DNA from: a bacterium
Lineage (GTDB): Bacteria; Krumholzibacteriota; Krumholzibacteria; LZORAL124-64-63
Reading direction: 5' to 3'
Assembly: GCA_016873405.1 (NCBI GenBank)
Contig: VGXH01000079.1
Coordinates: 1 to 7,613, forward strand
DNA length: 7,613 nt
Shown: positions 1-7,613 of the stretch, in pieces
How positions within the stretch are numbered: the stretch's first letter is position 1
Layout: each line of letters starts with the position of its first letter
Notes under the pieces: model-generated
Told to the model about the DNA's origin: nothing
Databases searched by the model: none
The model's input: only the letters and a program-made list of their open reading frames with translations
Program-made: the position numbers and the translations under genes

Positions 1-1
1 G

Positions 2-358
2 TTCGGGCCCCGGCTCGAGCCGGTGCTGCTGGACTTCTTCAACCTGCTGCTGGACCGCAACCGGATCGAGCTGCTGCGGGACATCGGCGAGGTGTTCGCC
101 GAGCTGGTCGAGGCCGACGGTGGCCTGGTGCGGGCGCGCGTGGTCACGGCCATCGCGCTGCCGGCGGACCTGGAGACGAAGCTGCGGGACAAGCTGGCGC
201 AGGTGACGGGCAAGAACGTCGTCCTGGAGAAGAAGGTCGATCCTGCGGTGCTGGGCGGCGTGTGCGTCACCCTGGGCGACCGCATCATCGACGGCACGGT
301 GCGCACCAATCTGGACCGCCTGCGCAAGAAGCTGGCCACCGCCCAGGTGCGGGGTTGA
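2..358 (+). CDS. atpH: ATP synthase F1 delta subunit, C-terminal part (5' end outside window)
   Basis: Delta sits on top of the F1 head and joins it to the peripheral stalk (b subunits) of the F-type ATP synthase at the inner face of the cytoplasmic membrane. The open frame enters from the left edge and gives 118 residues ending at TGA 356-358; the family is about 180 residues, so roughly the first 60 are missing. The C-terminal part is diagnostic: a segment VDPAVLGGVCVTLGDRIIDG followed by a TVRTNLDRLRKKL helix matches the conserved delta/OSCP C-terminus (valine-Asp, Gly-Gly, 'G-D-x-x-I-D-G' then a basic amphipathic helix). An internal ATG-like start is not needed, because the frame is open back to base 2. 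The next gene, atpA, follows after 36 bases, as in most bacterial atp operons. Identification rests on motif and position together. Confidence 0.93.
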   Translation, partial: FGPRLEPVLLDFFNLLLDRNRIELLRDIGEVFAELVEADGGLVRARVVTAIALPADLETKLRDKLAQVTGKNVVLEKKVDPAVLGGVCVTLGDRIIDGTVRTNLDRLRKKLATAQVRG

Positions 359-361
359 CGG

Positions 362-374
362 CCCGCCACGCGGG
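362..374 (+). other. Small intercistronic hairpin between atpH and atpA
   Basis: CCCGC (362-366) pairs with GCGGG (370-374) around the loop CAC, starting 3 bases after the atpH stop codon. It is not followed by a T run, so it is not a terminator. It is short and could be chance in GC-rich DNA, but similar structures occur at the next two junctions of this operon. Confidence 0.35.
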
Positions 375-381
375 ATTCAAC

Positions 382-387
382 GAGGAG
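382..387 (+). promoter_or_regulatory. Ribosome binding site for atpA (supports GTG start)
   Basis: GAGGAG lies 7 bases before the GTG at 395. No ATG in this frame lies nearby, and the protein read from this GTG has the usual alpha N-terminus, so the site decides the start. Confidence 0.8.
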
Positions 388-394
388 ACCGGAA

Positions 395-4320
<3,926 letters not shown>

Positions 4321-4323
4321 GCG

Positions 4324-4734
4324 ATGGCCAAGAGCTTCAAGGTCGTCATCGTGACCCCCGACCGCACCGCCTTCGAGGGCGAGGCGGTCGCGGCCACGCT
4401 GCCCGGCCAGGCCGGCTACCTGGGCGTGTGGGCGGGCCACGCGCCGCTGGTCGCCGCCGTGGCCCCGGGCCTGGTCACGCTGCGCGCCGACGACTCGGGC
4501 AGCGAGCAGCGCCTGGCCGTCGGCGCCGGCTTCGTGGAGATCTCCGACAACGTCGTCAACCTGATGACCGACACCTGCGAGCTGTCCGGCGAGATCGACG
4601 TCGCCCGCGCGCAGAAGGCGCTCGAACGCGCGCGCGGCCGTCTGGCCTCGATGGAGGCCGACCTGGACCGCGAGCGCGCGCGGCTGGCGCAGGCGCGCGC
4701 GTCGGCGCGGTTGAAGGCGGCGCGGCGGAACTGA
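4324..4734 (+). CDS. atpC: ATP synthase F1 epsilon subunit
   Basis: Epsilon binds the foot of gamma and the c-ring, and in many bacteria inhibits ATP hydrolysis through its C-terminal helices. The 136-residue product matches the usual 130-140. The N-terminal beta-sandwich (about 1-85) holds the conserved GYLGVWAGHAPLVAAVAPG stretch (31-49). The C-terminal part (about 90-136) is a highly charged helical hairpin rich in Arg, Ala and Glu, so both domains are present and the inhibitory hairpin is probably retained. The start ATG is 3 bases after the atpD stop; its Shine-Dalgarno GGAAGG (4311-4316) lies inside the end of atpD, so the two genes are probably translationally coupled, which would help keep their output linked. 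A terminator follows, making this the last gene of the operon. Confidence 0.97.
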   Translation: MAKSFKVVIVTPDRTAFEGEAVAATLPGQAGYLGVWAGHAPLVAAVAPGLVTLRADDSGSEQRLAVGAGFVEISDNVVNLMTDTCELSGEIDVARAQKALERARGRLASMEADLDRERARLAQARASARLKAARRN

Positions 4735-4766
4735 CGGCGTTTTCGGGCTTGGATTGAATAGAGGAT

Positions 4767-4809
4767 CGTGCGGCCGGCTCCGGGGTGGGGCCGGCCGCGT
4801 GTTTTCGTT
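4767..4809 (+). terminator. Rho-independent terminator of the atp operon
   Basis: GCGGCCGGC (4770-4778) pairs perfectly with GCCGGCCGC (4790-4798). The stem extends inward through one T-G wobble and two C-G pairs to a 5-base loop, and outward through wobbles and C4767-G4801. TTTTCGTT follows at once (4802-4809). It begins 33 bases after the atpC stop and is the strongest terminator in the window. Confidence 0.85.
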
Positions 4810-4826
4810 ATGGGCGCCTTGGTCGC

Positions 4827-4846
4827 GACTTGCGCCGGCGCAAGTC
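4827..4846. repeat. Perfect 20-bp palindrome, copy 1 of the TTGCGCCGGCGCAA family
   Basis: GACTTGCGCCGGCGCAAGTC is fully self-complementary over 20 bases. It lies 18 bases after the terminator T run and about 180 bases upstream of the TPR gene. As DNA it could be a dimeric-protein operator; as RNA it could form an 8-bp stem with a CCGG loop. The 14-base core recurs at 4864-4877 and 6978-6991. Confidence 0.8.
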
Positions 4847-4862
4847 TCACGGCATGGTGATG

Positions 4863-4878
4863 GTTGCGCCGGCGCAAC
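4863..4878. repeat. Perfect 16-bp palindrome, copy 2 of the TTGCGCCGGCGCAA family
   Basis: GTTGCGCCGGCGCAAC is self-complementary over 16 bases and shares the core of copy 1, with different outer bases. Its centre is 34 bases from the centre of copy 1, so the two form a close tandem pair upstream of the TPR gene. Confidence 0.8.
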
Positions 4879-4919
4879 GGGTGCAGCGGCAGCCGCGCGC
4901 AGGTGCGCTCTAAGCGCTC

Positions 4920-4960
4920 GGGACCCAGTGCAGGTCCCAGCCCGGGTTCGCGTAGACCCG
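4920..4960 (+). other. Two adjacent small hairpins in the atpC-TPR spacer
   Basis: GGGACC (4920-4925) can pair with GGTCCC (4933-4938) around a 7-base loop, and CGGGT (4943-4947) with ACCCG (4956-4960) around an 8-base loop. Neither has a T run. The second slightly recalls a tRNA T-arm, but the loop is the wrong size and no acceptor or anticodon arm surrounds it. Apart from these, the palindromes and the terminator, I see no gene in the spacer 4735-5026. Confidence 0.25.
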
Positions 4961-4987
4961 ATTTGCTTCGGTCCTCCGGCCGCCGTA

Positions 4988-5016
4988 TTGTGACAGCGGA
5001 CATCGCTTTGGAGAAT
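4988..5016 (+). promoter_or_regulatory. Possible weak promoter of the TPR gene
   Basis: TTGTGA (4988-4993) and GAGAAT (5011-5016) each match 4 of 6 bases of the sigma-70 consensus and are 17 bases apart. Transcription would start near 5023, only a few bases before the ATG at 5027, so the message would be nearly leaderless. An alternative -10, TAGAAT at 5016-5021, would make it fully leaderless but has no well-spaced -35. This spacer is where a promoter is expected, because the upstream operon is terminated; the exact boxes are a guess. Confidence 0.28.
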
Positions 5017-5026
5017 AGAATCGACC

Positions 5027-6796
5027 ATGGAGGTGGCTGCCCTGCGGCACTTGCGATTGTCGATCTTTGCGGCGATTCCGATCTTCATGTCGGTAGCGGT
5101 TCTCGCCGAGGCCACCTGTGAGCAGCCCGCGGCGCTGCCTGATACGGTCGGCTTCGCGTCCCGGATGTCCTGGTTCGCCGATCTTCCCGACAGCCTGCGG
5201 ATGGCGCGGCGGACCGCGGCGGCGGCGATCACCGATCCCTGGCTTTCGCTGTTCACGGTGCGCGATGGAGAGGTCCGGCGGGATCTGCCCGCAGTTCTGC
5301 GCGGAGCCTGCCTGACCCGCTGGCGCTCCCGAACCTACGATGTGCGGCTCATGCGCGCCAGCGAGATCCTGGACATGGCCGCGTCCGACATGGCGGCGGC
5401 GCTGGCGCTCGACCCGACGCAGATCCCGCCCCGTGTCGGCCGGGGAATCCTGTTGCTGGCCGCCGGCGATGCCCGCTCAGGAATCGCGGAACTCAGTTGC
5501 GCTTCGGCTCTCCTGGATGCCTCCGATGCCGGTGCGCTGGACGCCTCCACCCTTGCGCTGCGGCGGAGTCTGCGACAGTCGACTGGTTGGATCATGGCAA
5601 TGGCCTACCGGACGCTCGGTCTGTGGGACCAGGCCGAGGAGACGTTGTCCAGGTTGCTGGGAGACGAGCAGCGGAGCCCGTCAGGCCTCGGGGCTTTGGT
5701 TCACGGGCTGTGCCTGGCCGGCCGCGGCCGAACCGCCGATGCCCTCGACTGGGCCGCACGGATGTCGCCGCTGGAATACACACGTGTGTCATCGCTTAGC
5801 TCTGGCATGTACGCGCGCCCGGGCTCGTCCGGCAACGACTGGATCAAGTCGCAAGCGCTGTTGGCCGCCGGCGACGTTGCCGGCGCTCGCGCCGCGCTAG
5901 GGGACATCGACTTTCGGAGGCAGCATGCACTGCCGCTGGCGGACGCCTATTGGCAGGACGCAGGGCTGGTCTGTGAACTGGCAGGCGATGGCGCCGCTTC
6001 GCGCTGCTATGAGCGGGCCCATGGGCGTGCACCACTCTGGTTTGCCCGCCCCACCAAAGGAGCGACGGCCGTGCCGATGGTCTTCGGATTCCCGGCCGTG
6101 GACGTGCCGTTCTTCATGACCGATGCGGGCGCCTTCGTCGGCGGGTCTCCCTTCGGCTACCTCGCCTTTCAGATATCGCGCGCCGTCGAGAGCGAGGATA
6201 TCGCTGTACGCGACGTCGCGCGCGTCCGTGCGCTGGACACCTGCGACTATCTTCTGCGCCGGAGCATCCGTCCCGATGTCGTCCACGCCATGCGCGCGCG
6301 GCTCCATCTGGCCACCGAATGCGCGGATCAGGCCCGGCCAGACCTGGAGTTCGCGCACGCCGCATTTGCCCGACAGGGTCGGGTTGACCCGGGGACATCT
6401 CAGTTGCTGGGATTGCAGGAACTGGCTTGCGGGCACCTCGACCGCGCGCGCGCGCTGCTGGCCGAAGCCGTGGACGCTGTGCCTGGCGACGCGTTGGGCT
6501 GGCGCCAGCTCGGCGTGGCATTGGCCCAGGCCAGAGAATACGAAGCGGCACAGGCTGCCGTGGAAAAGGGGCTGGCGCTGGACCCCACGTCAGTGGAAGG
6601 CTGGTACAATCTGGGCGTGGTGGTCTGGAAGCGCGGAGATCCGGCGGCGGCCCTGGCCCATCTGGAACATGCCTGGAAGCTCGAGCCCGGCAATGAACGC
6701 GTACAGTTCATGTTGCAATCGGTAGCCTTGTCACAACGCCGGACCGAAGCCACGGGCACGGTCCAACAGCGAGCGCCGGGCGACGGAGCGCCGTGA
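5027..6796 (+). CDS. Exported TPR-repeat protein of unknown function
   Basis: I do not recognise this as a named family. The 589-residue product opens with a likely Sec signal peptide: basic residues at 7-10, a hydrophobic core (about 11-27) and an Ala-Glu-Ala end near residue 29 suited to signal peptidase I. Cys31 lacks a proper lipobox, so a lipoprotein is unlikely. The C-terminal region has three consecutive 34-residue TPR units (455-488, 489-522, 523-556), with the expected Trp/Leu-Gly at positions 4/7-8, Ala at 20 and Pro at 32. Degenerate TPR-like helices are visible near 134-167, 184-217 and 268-300. The middle (about 300-450) has no motif I can name; it includes an aromatic, glycine-rich stretch around 337-382. 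Such proteins usually act as protein-interaction scaffolds, here probably in the periplasm or outside the cell. The ATG start is favoured by the signal peptide; the nearest Shine-Dalgarno-like GGAG (5010-5013) is rather far (13 bases). Codon choice is looser, with more A/T-ending and TTG/CGG codons than in the atp genes, suggesting lower expression or faster evolution. Confidence 0.8.
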   Translation: MEVAALRHLRLSIFAAIPIFMSVAVLAEATCEQPAALPDTVGFASRMSWFADLPDSLRMARRTAAAAITDPWLSLFTVRDGEVRRDLPAVLRGACLTRWRSRTYDVRLMRASEILDMAASDMAAALALDPTQIPPRVGRGILLLAAGDARSGIAELSCASALLDASDAGALDASTLALRRSLRQSTGWIMAMAYRTLGLWDQAEETLSRLLGDEQRSPSGLGALVHGLCLAGRGRTADALDWAARMSPLEYTRVSSLSSGMYARPGSSGNDWIKSQALLAAGDVAGARAALGDIDFRRQHALPLADAYWQDAGLVCELAGDGAASRCYERAHGRAPLWFARPTKGATAVPMVFGFPAVDVPFFMTDAGAFVGGSPFGYLAFQISRAVESEDIAVRDVARVRALDTCDYLLRRSIRPDVVHAMRARLHLATECADQARPDLEFAHAAFARQGRVDPGTSQLLGLQELACGHLDRARALLAEAVDAVPGDALGWRQLGVALAQAREYEAAQAAVEKGLALDPTSVEGWYNLGVVVWKRGDPAAALAHLEHAWKLEPGNERVQFMLQSVALSQRRTEATGTVQQRAPGDGAP

Positions 6797-6976
6797 ACAG
6801 GTGCCACTATCGACACTGCCGTCACCGTTGCCGCCGATGCTGTCGATGCTACCCTGGCAGCCCTGGCCACCGCCGCTGTCTCCACTGATCCAATCTGGAG
6901 GCCTGGCTCGGCTCTGGACCGGGAAGACGTGGGCACAGGCGGCGCCATCCCGGCCAGGTCCGCATCGTCGGGTCTG

Positions 6977-6992
6977 CTTGCGCCGGCGCAAG
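6977..6992. repeat. Perfect 16-bp palindrome, copy 3 of the TTGCGCCGGCGCAA family
   Basis: CTTGCGCCGGCGCAAG is self-complementary over 16 bases, and its outer G and T could add a wobble pair in RNA. It ends 79 bases before the tpx start codon. It shares the 14-base core with the two copies upstream of the TPR gene, and on its right side also shares GCGCAAGTC with copy 1. No T run follows, so it is not a terminator. Confidence 0.8.
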
Positions 6993-6994
6993 TC

Positions 6995-7075
6995 ATGGCC
7001 ACGCCGCTGCCCACAGGCGATCTTGTCCGCCATGTGAACCGACCACCACCCCCGCACAAGAGGAGCCCACGATGA
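6995..7075 (+). other. Possible 26-codon upstream ORF overlapping the tpx start
   Basis: An ATG two bases after palindrome copy 3 opens a 26-residue frame. It contains four consecutive prolines (7043-7054) and a basic tail, and its TGA overlaps the tpx ATG in the arrangement ATGA. No convincing Shine-Dalgarno precedes it, because the upstream bases are the palindrome itself. It may well be chance. Confidence 0.15.
7058..7065 (+). promoter_or_regulatory. Ribosome binding site for tpx
   Basis: AAGAGGAG ends 6 bases before the ATG at 7072, a strong and well-spaced Shine-Dalgarno that fixes this start. I see no clear promoter boxes in the spacer before it. Confidence 0.8.
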
Positions 7076-7575
7076 GCAGCAAAGTGACGCTCGGCGGCAA
7101 CCCCATCGACGTTGCCGGCACGTTCCCGGGCAAGGGCGCCAAGGCGCCCGCGTTCAAGCTGGTGGCCAAGGACCTGGCCGACACCGCGCTGTCCGCGTTC
7201 GCCGGCAAGCGGAAGGTCCTGAACATCTTCCCCAGCCTGGACACCGCCGTCTGCGCCACCTCGGTGCGCAAGTTCAACGCTGCGGCGAACGAGCTGAAGA
7301 ACACCGTCGTGCTGTGCATCTCGGCCGACCTGCCGTTCGCGCAGTCGCGCTTCTGCGGGGCCGAGGGTCTGGACAACGTGCTGACGCTGTCGACGCTGCG
7401 GGGCCGCGAGTTCCTGCAGGACTACGGCGTGGCCATCACCAGCGGGCCGCTGGCCGGGCTGTCCGCGCGTGCGGTCGTCGTGCTGGACGAGAACGACAAG
7501 GTGCTGCACGCCGAGCTGGTGCCGGAGATCAAACAGGAGCCGGACTACGCCGCCGCGCTGGCGACCCTGGCCTGA
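7072..7575 (+). CDS. tpx: Thiol peroxidase (atypical 2-Cys peroxiredoxin, Tpx)
   Basis: Tpx reduces hydrogen peroxide and organic hydroperoxides with electrons from thioredoxin, protecting the cytoplasm or periplasm from oxidative damage. The 167-residue product is the family length and aligns without gaps to the well-known numbering. Pro54, Thr58 and the peroxidatic Cys61 lie in [16 protein letters not shown] (54-69), the resolving Cys95 in [12 protein letters not shown] (92-103) and the active-site Arg133 in [10 protein letters not shown] (131-140). The extra Cys82, also found in the Escherichia coli enzyme, is present. The N-terminal beta-hairpin typical of Tpx ([12 protein letters not shown], residues 5-16) is present and separates it from other peroxiredoxins. 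There is no signal peptide, so it is probably cytoplasmic. It has its own strong ribosome binding site and is separated by 275 bases from the TPR gene. Its G/C-ending codons resemble those of the atp genes, as expected of a well-expressed housekeeping gene. Confidence 0.97.
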   Translation: MSSKVTLGGNPIDVAGTFPGKGAKAPAFKLVAKDLADTALSAFAGKRKVLNIFPSLDTAVCATSVRKFNAAANELKNTVVLCISADLPFAQSRFCGAEGLDNVLTLSTLRGREFLQDYGVAITSGPLAGLSARAVVVLDENDKVLHAELVPEIKQEPDYAAALATLA

Positions 7576-7582
7576 GCGGGTC

Positions 7583-7606
7583 CCGCCGCGGCCGGCCCTG
7601 TGGCGG
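7583..7606 (+). terminator. Possible start of a tpx terminator, cut by the window edge
   Basis: CCGCCGC (7583-7589) can pair with GTGGCGG (7600-7606), with one wobble, around a 10-base loop, 8 bases after the tpx stop. No T run is seen before the window ends at 7613, so a terminator is only a possibility. Confidence 0.2.
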
Positions 7607-7613
7607 AGCGGGC

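Larger units (their letters stand above)
6797..7071. other. Spacer between the TPR gene and tpx; no secure gene
   Basis: This 275-base stretch contains a slightly repetitive, Ala/Thr/Val-coding-like part (about 6800-6895), the third palindrome (6977-6992) and the tpx Shine-Dalgarno. No terminator with a T run is visible after the TPR gene, so partial read-through into tpx is possible. The frame of the TPR gene happens to stay open from its TGA to 7075. Translations on either strand give Pro-rich or Gly-rich low-complexity sequence without a recognisable domain, so I call no gene here. Confidence 0.5.

Noticed and set aside
4943..4960. T-arm-like sequence (GGTTCG within a small stem) suggesting a tRNA remnant
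   Set aside because: The loop is 8 bases instead of 7 and there are no acceptor, D or anticodon arms around it.
4754..4993. Small + strand frame of 79 codons in the atpC-TPR spacer
   Set aside because: It overlaps the terminator stem and both palindromes, lacks a ribosome binding site and shows no protein-like features.
5778..5789. Perfect 12-bp palindrome ACACACGTGTGT inside the TPR gene
   Set aside because: It lies within coding sequence, occurs once and has no paired partner or positional logic, so chance is the simplest reading.
6801..7037. Pro-rich 78-codon + strand frame (and Gly-rich antisense counterpart) in the TPR-tpx spacer
   Set aside because: Starts from a GTG without a ribosome binding site, has low-complexity composition and no domain; the pattern comes from a mildly repetitive GC-rich stretch.
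6400..7509. A 369-codon minus-strand open frame opposite the end of the TPR gene, the spacer and tpx
   Set aside because: It crosses two real genes in antisense, has no recognisable motif, and the sense-strand tpx is certain.

Overview
The window is one strand of a GC-rich (visibly well above 60% GC, strong G/C third-position bias) bacterial chromosome. It carries the distal half of an F-type ATP synthase operon, then an unrelated gene for an exported tetratricopeptide-repeat (TPR) protein, then a thiol peroxidase gene. All genes read on the + strand. The order atpH-atpA-atpG-atpD-atpC is the standard bacterial F1 order. The exported TPR protein with an ordinary signal peptide and the general protein style suggest a Gram-negative lineage, but I cannot fix the phylum from sequence alone. 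No rRNA, tRNA, CRISPR, insertion sequence or phage gene was seen.

Region 1 (1-4734): the end of atpH (delta, 5' end outside the window), then complete atpA (alpha), atpG (gamma), atpD (beta) and atpC (epsilon). Together these encode the F1 head and stalk, which make ATP from the proton or sodium gradient; the membrane Fo genes should lie upstream. Catalytic and structural motifs are intact in every subunit. atpA and atpG begin with GTG, each behind a good Shine-Dalgarno sequence. atpC starts 3 bases after atpD. GC-rich hairpins sit at the H/A, A/G and G/D junctions; at the A/G junction the atpA stop codon is exactly the loop. A rho-independent terminator (about 4767-4809) closes the operon.

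Region 2 (4810-5026): a non-coding stretch with two perfect palindromes sharing the core TTGCGCCGGCGCAA, two small hairpins, and a weak promoter-like sequence just in front of the next gene.

Region 3 (5027-6796): a 589-residue, probably secreted or periplasmic protein with three canonical C-terminal TPRs and degenerate TPR-like segments earlier; function unknown. Its codon use is looser than that of the atp genes.

Region 4 (6797-7613): a 275-base spacer holding a third copy of the same palindrome, then tpx, a complete 2-Cys thiol peroxidase, and the first bases of a possible terminator.

The ATP synthase and tpx genes are ordinary. The features most worth a second look are the three-copy palindrome family confined to the spacers on either side of the TPR gene, the hairpins at the atp gene junctions, and the unassigned TPR protein. 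I found no convincing evidence of a new multi-gene system.
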